Below the pieces are notes generated by a model, which was not told the DNA's origin, made no database searches, and worked only from the letters and a program-made list of their open reading frames with translations. A program made the position numbers and the translations under genes. DNA of 34,385 nucleotides from Sphingomonas taxi (GTDB taxonomy: Bacteria > Pseudomonadota > Alphaproteobacteria > Sphingomonadales > Sphingomonadaceae). Location: NCBI GenBank assembly GCA_003243195.1, contig QFQI01000019.1, positions 1-34,385 on the forward strand. Reading direction: 5' to 3'. Of the stretch, positions 10,665 to 18,984 are shown piece by piece (within the stretch, counting starts at the first letter, position 1; each line of letters opens with the position of its first letter).

Positions 10665-11749
10665 GCGGCGAACGTGACGACGCTGCGCGTCGCATCGCCG
10701 CGACGCAGTTCGTCGAAGGCGTGGTTGATGCGGTCGAGCGGCAGGTGTTCGGCGACCATCGCGTCGAGATCGAGCAGCCCGCGCAGATAGAAATCGACGA
10801 GCCGCGGGATATCGACCGGGAAGCGGTTGGAGCCCATCAGCCCGCCCTGCAGCCGCTTGCCCGACAGCAGGTCGTTCGCGGACAGCCCGACGCTCTCCGC
10901 CGGAGGCATCATGCCCAGGATCGTGGCGGTGCCGCCGCGCCGCAGCACCTTCACCGCCGTGGCGGCGGATTGTGGCCGGCCGACCGCCTCGATCGCGTGA
11001 TGCACGCCGCCGTTCGACGCCTCCACCACCTCGGCGACGACGCGCTCGCCAAGTGCATCGAAGGTCTGCGTGGCGCCGAGCCGCTCCGCCAGCGCGCGCT
11101 TCTCCGGCACCGGATCCAGCGCGATGATCCGCCCCGCGCCCGCGATCCGCGCGGCGTTGACCGCGGCGAGGCCGATGCCGCCGCAACCAACCACGCATAT
11201 CGTTTCGCCGGGGGCGACGCCCGCGGTGTTGAACACCGCCCCCGCCCCGGTCGTGACCGCGCAGCCGATCAGCGCGGCGCGGTCCAGCGGCATGTCGCGG
11301 TCGATCGCGACACAGGCATGTTCATGGACCAGCATCCGTTCCGCATAGGCGGACAGATTCATCATCTGCGCCACCGCGCGGCCGTCCGCCAGCCGCAGCC
11401 GTGGCGTATCGCCCCTCGCGCGGCGCGTGCCGGAACCGACGCACAGCGACATGCGCCCGGTGACGCAGAACTCGCAATGGCCGCAGAAGACCGACAGACA
11501 CGTGACGACATGGTCGCCCGGCCACACCGTGCGCACCTCCGCGCCGACGGCCTCCACCACCCCCGCGGCTTCATGGCCCGGTATCGCCGGCAGGGCGTGC
11601 GGATAGGTGCCGTCGACGAAGTGCAGATCGGAGCGGCAGACCCCAACCGCGCGGGTGCGGACCAGCACCTCGTGCGCGGCCGGCGCGGCGACCTCCACAT
11701 CGGCGATCTCCAGCGGCGTTCCCGTGGCGAAAAGGACCGCCGCCTTCAT
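10661..11749 (-). CDS. zinc-dependent alcohol dehydrogenase (MDR family)
   Basis: A 362-residue medium-chain dehydrogenase. Catalytic-zinc ligands are C38 (GVCRSDLH), H59-E60 (GHEAAG) and C163 (GCAVTTGAG). A structural zinc site is formed by C89, C92, C95 and C103, and the NAD-binding site is GCGGIG (from 188) with D212 favouring NAD. The overall pattern matches class III-like/aryl or aliphatic alcohol dehydrogenases. It sits between the ACAD and kinase genes and overlaps both by four bases (11746-11749 and 10661-10664). In context it could oxidise an alcohol feeding the pathway or interconvert hydroxy and keto acyl chains. The substrate cannot be told from sequence. Confidence 0.92.
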   Translation of the reverse strand: MKAAVLFATGTPLEIADVEVAAPAAHEVLVRTRAVGVCRSDLHFVDGTYPHALPAIPGHEAAGVVEAVGAEVRTVWPGDHVVTCLSVFCGHCEFCVTGRMSLCVGSGTRRARGDTPRLRLADGRAVAQMMNLSAYAERMLVHEHACVAIDRDMPLDRAALIGCAVTTGAGAVFNTAGVAPGETICVVGCGGIGLAAVNAARIAGAGRIIALDPVPEKRALAERLGATQTFDALGERVVAEVVEASNGGVHHAIEAVGRPQSAATAVKVLRRGGTATILGMMPPAESVGLSANDLLSGKRLQGGLMGSNRFPVDIPRLVDFYLRGLLDLDAMVAEHLPLDRINHAFDELRRGDATRSVVTFAA

Positions 11750-12993
11750 CCGCGCGGCTCCGCATATTTGCCGAACTCATGCCGGGCGATCGCGCGGCAA
11801 TGCACCTCGTCGGGGCCATCGGCGAAGCGCAGCGTGCGCATCGCCGCCCAGGAATGCGCCAGCCCGAAATCGCCCGACACGCCCGCGCCGCCATGCGCCT
11901 GAACCGCATCGTCGATGATGCGCAGCGCCATCGTCGGCGCCTGCACCTTTATCATCGCGATCTCGGCCTGCGCGGCCTTGTTGCCCGCCTTGTCCATCAT
12001 GTCGGCCGCCTTCAGGCACAGCAGCCGCGTCATCTCGATGTCGATGCGCGCGCGGGCCAGCCGCTCCTCCCACACGCTGTGATCGGCGATGCGCTTGCCG
12101 AAGGCGACGCGCGACACCAGCCGCCGCGCCATCGCCTCGATCGCGGTTTCGGCGACGCCGATCGTGCGCATGCAATGGTGGATCCGCCCCGGCCCGAGCC
12201 GCCCCTGCGCGATCTCGAAGCCGCGCCCCTCGCCCAGCAGCACGTTCTCCACCGGCACGCGCACGTCGGTGAAACTGACTTCACCATGGCCGTGCGGCGC
12301 GTGATCGTAGCCATAGACGGACAGCATCCGTTCGACCCGCACGCCCGGCGTGTCCAGCGGCACGAGAATCTGGCTCTGCTGCTGGTGGCGCGATCCCTCG
12401 AAGCTGGTCTTGCCCATCAGGATGCCGATCGTGCAGCGCGGATCGCCGACGCCGGACGACCACCATTTGCGGCCGTTGATGACGTACTCGTCGCCGTCGC
12501 GCTCGATCCGGGTCTCGATATTGGTGGCGTCCGACGAGGCGACCGCCGGTTCGGTCATCAGGAAGACCGAGCGGATCTCGCCGTTCATCAGCGGCCGCAG
12601 CCAGCGTTCCTTCTGCGCCAGCGTGCCGTAGCGATGCAGCACCTCCATGTTGCCGGTGTCGGGCGCCGAGCAGTTGAAGCATTCGCTGGCCCAGTCGATG
12701 CGCCCCATTTCCTCCGCGCACAGCGCATATTCGAGGTTGCTGAGCTGCGTGCCTTCGAACACGAAGCTGTCGTCGACATGCTGCTGCCCGGAATGCGGCG
12801 GCATGAAGAGGTTCCACAACCCCGCCGCCTTCGCCCGCGCCTTCACTTCCTCGATGACGGGCAGCACCTTCCAGCGCTCGCCCTCGTGGTGCTGACGATC
12901 ATGTTCCTCCCGGCGCGGTGCGATCTCCTGCCGGATGAAATCGCGTACCCGATCGCGGAAATATGTCTCTCGCTCGCTTAGCGTGAAGTCCAT
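11746..12993 (-). CDS. acyl-CoA dehydrogenase, ACAD10/11-like
   Basis: A 415-residue ACAD of the ACAD10/11-like group. Features are the N-terminal MDFTLSERETYFRDRVRDF, the MTEPAVASSDATNIETRI region, the IVLP-type beta domain with WWSSGVGDP, and the C terminus RFADGPDEVHCRAIARHEFG. At the usual catalytic glutamate position there is aspartate (near D392). In the known pathway such proteins act with a kinase, converting a 4-phosphooxyacyl-CoA to an enoyl-CoA. The open frame continues upstream over the divergent regulator, but ATG 12993 with an AAGAGGA ribosome site is the natural start. It is the first gene of the leftward operon, divergent from the double-TetR gene with a 147-base gap. Confidence 0.93.
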   Translation of the reverse strand: MDFTLSERETYFRDRVRDFIRQEIAPRREEHDRQHHEGERWKVLPVIEEVKARAKAAGLWNLFMPPHSGQQHVDDSFVFEGTQLSNLEYALCAEEMGRIDWASECFNCSAPDTGNMEVLHRYGTLAQKERWLRPLMNGEIRSVFLMTEPAVASSDATNIETRIERDGDEYVINGRKWWSSGVGDPRCTIGILMGKTSFEGSRHQQQSQILVPLDTPGVRVERMLSVYGYDHAPHGHGEVSFTDVRVPVENVLLGEGRGFEIAQGRLGPGRIHHCMRTIGVAETAIEAMARRLVSRVAFGKRIADHSVWEERLARARIDIEMTRLLCLKAADMMDKAGNKAAQAEIAMIKVQAPTMALRIIDDAVQAHGGAGVSGDFGLAHSWAAMRTLRFADGPDEVHCRAIARHEFGKYAEPRG

Positions 12994-13023
12994 CGTCCTC
13001 TTGTCCCGCCGCCTCTCCGGCGC

Positions 13024-13037
13024 ATGGCTTAGGCCAT
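13024..13037. promoter_or_regulatory. inverted repeat in the ACAD/TetR intergenic region
   Basis: ATGGC-TTAG-GCCAT, a perfect 5-base inverted repeat, directly abuts the TACCG repeat at 13037. It lies about 30 bases upstream of the ACAD start and could be part of a compound operator or overlap the promoter. Short palindromes arise by chance, so support is moderate. Confidence 0.35.
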
Positions 13038-13052
13038 ACCGGACATTCGGTA
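13037..13052. promoter_or_regulatory. candidate TetR operator between divergent genes
   Basis: TACCGGACATTCGGTA has perfect 5-base arms (TACCG/CGGTA) around a 6-base spacer, in the 147-base gap between the leftward ACAD operon and the rightward double-TetR gene. Size and position fit an operator for autoregulation and control of the operon. Binding by the adjacent regulator is inferred. Confidence 0.5.
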
Positions 13053-13140
13053 AAGCCGCCAAATCACCACAGCGCCGTCCGTCGCATCCGTTGTCACAAA
13101 GGGACTGTATCTTCGAAACAGCCATGCTAACGCTCACGTC

Positions 13141-14376
13141 ATGGGGGACATCCATACCGAGGACGCCGGCAACACGCGCCGTTTCCGTGAAAAGCGCCAG
13201 GCGATCCTGGCGGCGGCGGCGGAGGCGATCAACGAACAGAGCGCGAAGGGCATGACCTTCGCCGACGTCGCGCGGCGCGTGGGCCTGAACACCACCAGCG
13301 TCACTTATTATTTCAAGCGCAAGGAAGATCTGGCGGCGGCGGCGTTCGAGCACACGCTGGATTACCTGATCGCGATGCTGGAGGATGCGGCGCGCGAACG
13401 GACCGCGCCGGCGCGGGTCGAGCGGCTGCTGCGGCTCAACATGGCGCGGCTGGTCCGCATCGAGCGCGGCGAGGAACGTGCCTTTGCCGTCCTGTCCGAC
13501 CTGCGTGCGATGGACGAGCCGGTGCGCGCGGGACTGATGAATCGCTGGCGGGAGGTGTTCCGCCGCACGCGCGGCCTGTGGGGTGAGGCGCAGGGGCGCG
13601 GGGCGACCGATCTCGCCGGCGCGCGCGCGCACGTGTTGCTGGAGAACCTCTTCTGGCTACCGGCGTGGCTGCCGCGCTACGACGTCGACCAATATGACCG
13701 CGCCGCGACGCGGCTGATGGATCTGTTCCGCCACGGACTGGCGGTTCCCGGCGCGCAATGGACGCCGCAGCCGATCGCATTGCCGCACGACGATGCCGTG
13801 CCCGGACGCGAGGCGTTCCTGCTGGCGGCGACGCGGCTCATCAACGAGCTGGGCTATCGCGGCGCGTCGGTGCAGCGGATCGCGGCGGAGCTGAACGTCA
13901 CCAAGGGCAGCTTCTACCACCATCTCGACGCCAAGGACGATCTGGTGGTCGCCTGCTACCGTCGCAGCTTCGACACGATCGCCGCGGCGCAGCGGCTGGC
14001 GGACGAGCGCGGCGGCACGCAGTGGCAGCGGCTGTGCGACGCGGTGGCGACGCTGGTGGCGGTGCAGTTTTCGGAGCGGGATTCGCTGCTGCGCACGACC
14101 GCGCTCAGCGGGCTGCCCGCGGGCGAGCGGCAGCAGATGGTCGACCGCTCGACGCGGATCGCGCGGCGTTTCGCCGGCATGATGATGGACGGCGTCGCGG
14201 AAGCGACGATGCGGCCGGTCGACAGCCTGATCGCCAGCCAGGCGATGATGGCGCTGCTCAACGCCGCGTTCGACATGCGCAAATGGGCGTGGAGCATGCC
14301 GCGCGAGCGGGCGGCACGCCTGTATGGCTCGACATTGATGTTCGGGATGTTCGACGATCGGGTGCTGAGCGACTGA
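13141..14376 (+). CDS. tandem TetR/AcrR regulator (two TetR units fused)
   Basis: A 411-residue protein, twice the usual TetR length, with two complete helix-turn-helix domains. The first spans about residues 20-62 (FADVARRVGLNTTSVTYYF) and the second about 225-268 (VQRIAAELNVTKGSFYHHL). Each is followed by a helical ligand-binding region, so this is an in-frame fusion of two TetR units rather than a frameshift. One chain could supply both halves of a pseudo-dimer. It is divergent from the ACAD-kinase operon and likely represses it in the absence of an acyl-CoA-type ligand, by analogy with other TetR regulators of fatty-acid genes; this is inference. It converges on the AraC-type gene with a 6-base gap. 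The ATG at 13141 fits the TetR domain start. Confidence 0.9.
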   Translation: MGDIHTEDAGNTRRFREKRQAILAAAAEAINEQSAKGMTFADVARRVGLNTTSVTYYFKRKEDLAAAAFEHTLDYLIAMLEDAARERTAPARVERLLRLNMARLVRIERGEERAFAVLSDLRAMDEPVRAGLMNRWREVFRRTRGLWGEAQGRGATDLAGARAHVLLENLFWLPAWLPRYDVDQYDRAATRLMDLFRHGLAVPGAQWTPQPIALPHDDAVPGREAFLLAATRLINELGYRGASVQRIAAELNVTKGSFYHHLDAKDDLVVACYRRSFDTIAAAQRLADERGGTQWQRLCDAVATLVAVQFSERDSLLRTTALSGLPAGERQQMVDRSTRIARRFAGMMMDGVAEATMRPVDSLIASQAMMALLNAAFDMRKWAWSMPRERAARLYGSTLMFGMFDDRVLSD

Positions 14377-14382
14377 CCGCGA

Positions 14383-15237
14383 TCACACGGGCGTGCCCAG
14401 CGCCTCCACCCGCGCGCGGATCGCCTGCTGGTTGTGGGGGCCACGGCGACGCGCGAATTCCCGGACCGAGCAGCCAAGGAACAGGTGACTGTCGCGCAGG
14501 AAGTGCGAACGGTCCCAATATCCGGCCGCTTCCAGTGCGGAGGGCCCGGCTTCCGGATCGGTCAGCACCGTGGTGACGGCGCGCAGGAAGCGCGTACGCC
14601 GCAGCAGCAGCTTGGGCGTGAAACCGAAGTTGAAGCGCGTCATCGCCGCCAGCGCGCGCGGCGACATGTCCAGTGCCTCCGCCACCGCCTCGATCCGGGT
14701 GGTGGCGGGATCGCGCAGCATCGTGCAGAGCCGGTTGATGCGCGGATCCGCCGGGGGGCGGCGTTGCAACCGCGCTTCCAGCCATGCCTCGAACGCCGGG
14801 CAGAAATCGTCCTCTGCCTCCACCGCCTCGCGCAACAGCTCCGCGCCGGGATCGAGTTCCGCGAGCGGGATCACGCGGTTGGACAGGCGCGACACGTCGC
14901 CGCCGAACAATTGCGCCCACCCGTAGGGAAGCAGTCCGACCCCGACCAGCCTGCCACCGCTGCACGACACATAGCCGGCGTAGCTGGTCGGCCCGACCAA
15001 TGCCACCGCCGGCACGGGATCCCAGACCCGGCTGCCAATCTTCAGCGACCATGGCGGACTGTTGCCCAGCGCGATTCGGATCGTGGCGACGCTGGGGAAG
15101 AACGCGTCGTGCAATCGGTGGTCCGGCATGATCGGCGCCGCGAAGCTGTGATACCCGGTGACGTAGCGTTCCAGCCGTGGACCCGGCCGGTGATACGCAA
15201 CATCCACTCCTTCGAGCCTGCTGGCCGTTCCGCCCAA
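14383..15237 (-). CDS. AraC family transcriptional regulator
   Basis: A 284-residue regulator with an N-terminal ligand-sensing region (about 1-165, of the DUF6597-like kind seen in sphingomonad AraC proteins) and a C-terminal double helix-turn-helix (about 170-270) containing IEAVAEALDMSPRALAAMTR and the second-helix segment AAGYWDRSHFLRDSHLFLG. The effector is unknown. It is divergent from the glutathione transferase gene at 15412; a run of phased GCAA direct repeats in that gap is a candidate binding site. It may therefore control the transferase, but that is inferred from position only. Confidence 0.9.
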   Translation of the reverse strand: MGGTASRLEGVDVAYHRPGPRLERYVTGYHSFAAPIMPDHRLHDAFFPSVATIRIALGNSPPWSLKIGSRVWDPVPAVALVGPTSYAGYVSCSGGRLVGVGLLPYGWAQLFGGDVSRLSNRVIPLAELDPGAELLREAVEAEDDFCPAFEAWLEARLQRRPPADPRINRLCTMLRDPATTRIEAVAEALDMSPRALAAMTRFNFGFTPKLLLRRTRFLRAVTTVLTDPEAGPSALEAAGYWDRSHFLRDSHLFLGCSVREFARRRGPHNQQAIRARVEALGTPV

Positions 15238-15291
15238 TGTCGCCCCCCAGCAACGCCCCGCCCGGGGCTCTTAAATCCTTGTTACGCCACC

Positions 15292-15344
15292 GCAAGCTTT
15301 TGTTACCAATAGCAATCGTTTACATCGGCGTTTGCGATATTTTT
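15292..15344. promoter_or_regulatory. phased direct repeats, candidate AraC-type operator
   Basis: GCAAGCTTTTG at 15292 and GCAATCGTTTA at 15313 are 21 bases apart (two helical turns), and a weaker GCGATATTTT follows at 15335. They lie in an AT-rich stretch between the divergent AraC-type regulator and the transferase gene. AraC proteins often bind such direct repeats. The third copy is poor. Confidence 0.35.
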
Positions 15345-15411
15345 TTACAAAACCTATCCGTGTTGATCCTCTTTCGACGCCGACGTCCTCCCTCAGGAAG
15401 GAACGCTACCG

Positions 15412-16059
15412 ATGATCGATCTGCATTACTGGCCCACCCCAAACGGCCATAAGATCACGATCTTCCTGGAGGAGGCCGGGCTGGACTACACCATCCATCC
15501 GGTGGACATCGGCGCGGGCGAGCAGTTCCGACCCGCGTTTCTGGCGATCGCGCCCAACAACCGGATCCCGGCGATCGTCGATCACGCCCCGCGCGACGGC
15601 GGCGCGCCGGTCAGCGTGTTCGAAAGCGGGGCGATCCTGCTGTACCTGTCGCACAGGATCGGGCGTTTCGGTGGCGACGGGCCGCGCGCGCATGTCGACG
15701 TGCTGCAATGGCTGATGTGGCAGATGGGCGGGCTGGGGCCGATGCTGGGGCAGAACCACCATTTCACGCGCTATGCCACGGAAAGGGTGCCTTATGCGAT
15801 CGAGCGTTATGTGAAGGAGACGACCCGGCTGTACGGCGTGCTGGACCGGCAACTGGACGGCCGCGCGTTCGTGACCGGCACGGATTATACCGTCGCCGAC
15901 ATGGCGTGCTTTCCGTGGATCCTGCCGGATGCGCAGGGGCAGAACATGGCGCAATTTCCCAACCTCGCCCGCTGGCATGCCGCAATGGCCGCGCGTCCGG
16001 CGGTGATCCGCGCCTATGCGCGGGGCGAGGCGGCGCGCGCGGCGGCGCAGGCCGGCTGA
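15412..16059 (+). CDS. yfcG: glutathione S-transferase, YfcG-like (nu class)
   Basis: A 215-residue cytosolic GST with a thioredoxin-like N-terminal domain and a helical C-terminal domain. The WPTPNGHKITIFLEE start with T9 and N11, and the segments LAIAPNNRIPAIVDH, FESGAILLYLS and MWQMGGLGPMLGQNHHF, match E. coli YfcG closely. YfcG lacks the usual catalytic Tyr/Ser/Cys and works as a glutathione-dependent disulfide-bond oxidoreductase; the same chemistry is likely here. A good AGGAAGGA ribosome site precedes ATG 15412. The gene is single and divergent from an AraC-type regulator, so thiol or xenobiotic stress induction is possible. Confidence 0.92.
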   Translation: MIDLHYWPTPNGHKITIFLEEAGLDYTIHPVDIGAGEQFRPAFLAIAPNNRIPAIVDHAPRDGGAPVSVFESGAILLYLSHRIGRFGGDGPRAHVDVLQWLMWQMGGLGPMLGQNHHFTRYATERVPYAIERYVKETTRLYGVLDRQLDGRAFVTGTDYTVADMACFPWILPDAQGQNMAQFPNLARWHAAMAARPAVIRAYARGEAARAAAQAG

Positions 16060-16168
16060 TACAAGTCGCGACAATTTGGCGGTCCGCGCGACATGAAGCG
16101 GAGACGCATCGCCCCCACAAGCATCGCCATCGGGCGCCATCGCCTGCTTGATGATCGGGGAATTTGCG

Positions 16169-16798
16169 ATGAGGACGTGGATCACCGCCGCCGCACTGGG
16201 ATCGGCCGTGCTGGGTGGCTTCGGCACGGTAGCGGCACAGGCGCAGGAGGCGGCCCGCGAGGCGCCGCCGCCCGCACCTCCGCCACCGGGCGGACCGTTG
16301 ATGAGCGCCGATGCGGACGGCGACGGCGTGGTGACGCGCGAGGAGGCGATCGCCGCGGCCGACCGGCGCTTCGCCGAGATGGATACCGATCACGACGGCA
16401 AGATCGAGGCCAGGGAGCGGCGCGCGCACCGTGACCGCCATCGCCCGATGCACACCGGCCCCGATGGCGACGGCCCGCCGCCCCCGCCGGACCGGAACGG
16501 CAGCGCCCCGCCCCCTCCCCCGCCTCCGCCCCCGGGCTTCGACCGCGACGCTCCGCCGCCGCCGGATGCCGGACGTCACGACGGCCGCCGTCATCATGGC
16601 CGCCGCCCCAGGCTGCGCGACGAGACGCAGGCGCAGTTCCGCGAGCGCGCGCTGAAGCTCTTCGATCGCGCCGACACCAATCATGACGGCCGCGTCGATG
16701 CGCGCGAGCGTGAGGCGATGGAGTTGCTCATCCGTGCGCGCAGCATCGGCGAGAACGGTGACCGGCGGGATGCTCCCCCTCCGCCGCCCGCCGGCTGA
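16169..16798 (+). CDS. secreted EF-hand calcium-binding protein with proline-rich linkers
   Basis: A 209-residue protein with an N-terminal signal peptide (hydrophobic 5-20, AQA cleavage site near residue 26). Three canonical 12-residue EF-hand loops lie at D48-E59, D72-E83 and D169-E180, each with acidic or Asn residues at positions 1, 3, 5 and Glu at 12. Proline-rich stretches (about 33-43, 103-107, a nine-proline run near 114-122, and 129-132) and His/Arg-rich linkers separate them. It probably binds Ca2+ in the periplasm. ATG 16169 is preferred over upstream TTG/ATG codons because GGGGAA precedes it. It lies 43 bases upstream of a response regulator on the same strand, so it may be co-transcribed with the two-component system. 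Confidence 0.85.
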   Translation: MRTWITAAALGSAVLGGFGTVAAQAQEAAREAPPPAPPPPGGPLMSADADGDGVVTREEAIAAADRRFAEMDTDHDGKIEARERRAHRDRHRPMHTGPDGDGPPPPPDRNGSAPPPPPPPPPGFDRDAPPPPDAGRHDGRRHHGRRPRLRDETQAQFRERALKLFDRADTNHDGRVDAREREAMELLIRARSIGENGDRRDAPPPPPAG

Positions 16799-16841
16799 TC
16801 CCCCTTCAACCCGCGCCGCCATTGTGTCAGTTGAGGCATCC

Positions 16842-17561
16842 ATGGGTGACACCCCGCACCTCCTGCTGGTCGACGACGAGCGCTCGATCCGCGAGCCGCT
16901 CGCCACGTACCTGACGCGGCAGGGGTTTCGCGTCACGCAGGCCGGCGATGCGGAGGCGGCGCGCACGCGGCTGGCCGCCTATGCCATCGACCTGATCGTG
17001 CTCGACATCATGATGCCGGGCGAGGACGGGCTGTCACTGTGCCGTCATGTCCGCGCCACCGGGGAAACGCCGGTGATCCTGCTGACCGCGCGCAGCGAGG
17101 AAACCGACCGGATCGTCGGGCTGGAGATGGGCGCGGACGATTATGTCGTGAAGCCGTTTTCGCCGCGCGAACTGGCGGCGCGGATCAAGACCGTGCTGCG
17201 CCGCACCGCCAGCGGCGGCGTGCGGCAGCATGCGCCGGAAAGCGGCTCCTACGCCTTTGCCGGCTGGGTGCTGAAGACCGGCGAGCGCGCACTGGTGGAT
17301 CGCGAGGGCGTGTCGGTGCCGCTGTCGACCGGCGAGTACAACCTGCTGCTGGCGCTGGTGCAGCGACCGCGCCAGGTGTTGACGCGCGACCAGTTGCTGG
17401 ACCTGACACAAGGGCGGGAGGCGGCGGCGTTCGACCGCGCGATTGACAATCAGGTCAGCCGGCTGCGCCGCAAGATCGAGCCGGATCCGAAGGCGCCGGA
17501 CATCATCAAGACGGTGTGGGGCGGCGGCTATGCGCTATCGACCGACGTGACGCGCCTGTGA
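16842..17561 (+). CDS. OmpR/PhoB-type response regulator
   Basis: A 239-residue response regulator. The receiver domain (about 5-118) has the acidic pair D11-D12, phosphoacceptor D55 (VLDIMMPG), T82 and K104 (KPFSPRE). The C-terminal winged helix (about 140-235) has FDRAIDNQVSRLRRKIE and the GGGYAL end typical of OmpR regulators. The ATG at 16842 has GAGG in front and matches the domain start; the frame extends uselessly upstream into the EF-hand gene. The histidine kinase gene begins 10 bases after its stop. Targets are unknown, but the preceding EF-hand gene is a natural candidate partner. Confidence 0.94.
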   Translation: MGDTPHLLLVDDERSIREPLATYLTRQGFRVTQAGDAEAARTRLAAYAIDLIVLDIMMPGEDGLSLCRHVRATGETPVILLTARSEETDRIVGLEMGADDYVVKPFSPRELAARIKTVLRRTASGGVRQHAPESGSYAFAGWVLKTGERALVDREGVSVPLSTGEYNLLLALVQRPRQVLTRDQLLDLTQGREAAAFDRAIDNQVSRLRRKIEPDPKAPDIIKTVWGGGYALSTDVTRL

Positions 17562-17571
17562 AGCCCCGCCG

Positions 17572-18942
17572 GTGAGACTCGCCGCGCCGTGGCCGCGCAG
17601 CCTTGCGGGGCAGATGGCGTTGCTGGTCGCGCTGGCGCTGTTCATGGCGCAGGCGGTCAATCTGGCGTTGCTGCTGCGCGAACGAAGCGCGTTCCGGCTC
17701 GCGCAGGCCACGCGCCCCGCCGCCTTCCGGATTGCCGATGCGCTCGATCAGGAAGCCGCCGGACGCCCGGTGCTGGCCGATCGCGGCCGCGTGCGCTCGG
17801 TGCCGCGCAGTCCGATCACGCCCGCGATGGAACCGCAGCCCGCGATGGCGCGCGAGATCGCGACGCAACTGGCCGAACTGGGCATCAGGGTGCGGGCGGT
17901 GCAGGCGGCGATCGCCGAACCGCATCAATATTCCGCGCCGCTCAGCCGCTTCGAGCAGCGCCTCGCCTCGCGCGGGCGGCACGATGCGCAGGCGCCCGGC
18001 GGACCACATGATACGATCGTGATCGCGGTGCAGCGCGTCGACGGGCGCTGGATGGTGCTGGCGGGCGGATTGCCGCGCGACGACCTGCGGCTGTTCTGGC
18101 GACTGCTGGCGCAAACGCTCATCCTCTACGGCGTGGTGCTGCTGCCGGTGCTATGGGTCGCGCGGCGCATCTCCCGCCCCTTGCGGGAACTAGCGGCGGC
18201 GGCGCGCAACTATTCGCCCGCCACCTCACCCGAGGAGCTGGAGGAAAGCGGGCCGCCCGACGTCCGCGCGGTGATCGCCGCATTCAACGCGCTACGGCTG
18301 CGCGTGACCGCGATGCTGGACGAGAAGGACCGGATGCTGGGCGCGATCGGTCACGACCTGCGCACGCCGCTCGCCGCGTTGCGGGTGCGCGTGGAGTCGG
18401 TGGATGACGAGCAGGACCGCGCGCGCATGGTCGACACGATCGCGGAGATGAACCGCACGCTGGACGATATCCTGTCGCTGGCGCGGCTGGGGCGGCCCAG
18501 CGAGCCGGAAACCGAGGTCGACCTGGCGGCGCTGGTCGATGCGGTGGTGGAGGATTTTCGGGACCTGGGCGCGCCAGTGACGTTCGAGGAGGCCGCGCGG
18601 TTGCGGATGCGGCTGCGTCCGTCGCTGATCCGGCGCGCGGTGCGCAACCTGATCGAAAATGCGGTGAAATACGCCGGCGCCGCCGAGGTGAGCCTGCACG
18701 ACGATGCACAGGCGGCGGCGATCGTGGTCGCGGATCGCGGCCCCGGCATCCCGCCCGAGCGGCTGGACCAGGTGTTCGATCCGTTCTTCCGGCTGGAAAG
18801 CTCGCGCAACCGGCACACCGGCGGGATCGGGCTGGGACTGGCGCTGGCGCGGGCGATCGTCGAGGAAGCCGGCGGGCGGATCGTGCTGAGCGCGCGCGAC
18901 GGCGGCGGGCTGGTGGCGACGATCACCCTGCCGCGCGGGTAG
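17572..18942 (+). CDS. sensor histidine kinase, cognate of the upstream response regulator
   Basis: A 456-residue membrane kinase. A first transmembrane helix lies at about 14-36, a periplasmic sensor region at about 37-176 and a second helix at about 177-198, followed by a HAMP-like segment. The HisKA domain has H261 (AIGHDLRTPL), and the ATPase domain has N363 (NLIENAVKYA), G1 at D388 (DRGPGIP) and G2 GIGLGLALA. It starts at GTG 17572 with no strong ribosome site, 10 bases after the response-regulator stop, so it is probably read through coupling. The periplasmic region shows no recognisable ligand domain. The adjacent secreted EF-hand protein hints at a divalent-cation or envelope signal, but this is inference. 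Confidence 0.93.
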   Translation: MRLAAPWPRSLAGQMALLVALALFMAQAVNLALLLRERSAFRLAQATRPAAFRIADALDQEAAGRPVLADRGRVRSVPRSPITPAMEPQPAMAREIATQLAELGIRVRAVQAAIAEPHQYSAPLSRFEQRLASRGRHDAQAPGGPHDTIVIAVQRVDGRWMVLAGGLPRDDLRLFWRLLAQTLILYGVVLLPVLWVARRISRPLRELAAAARNYSPATSPEELEESGPPDVRAVIAAFNALRLRVTAMLDEKDRMLGAIGHDLRTPLAALRVRVESVDDEQDRARMVDTIAEMNRTLDDILSLARLGRPSEPETEVDLAALVDAVVEDFRDLGAPVTFEEAARLRMRLRPSLIRRAVRNLIENAVKYAGAAEVSLHDDAQAAAIVVADRGPGIPPERLDQVFDPFFRLESSRNRHTGGIGLGLALARAIVEEAGGRIVLSARDGGGLVATITLPRG

Positions 18943-18984
18943 ACGTCCGATCCGACGCGACGGACGCGCCGGGCGGCGCGCCGT

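Noticed and set aside
10665..11198. Upstream extension of the kinase frame
   Set aside because: It overlaps the zinc alcohol dehydrogenase gene; kinase homology begins at ATG 10664.
12994..13632. Upstream extension of the ACAD10/11-like frame
   Set aside because: It runs through the intergenic operator region and into the double-TetR gene.
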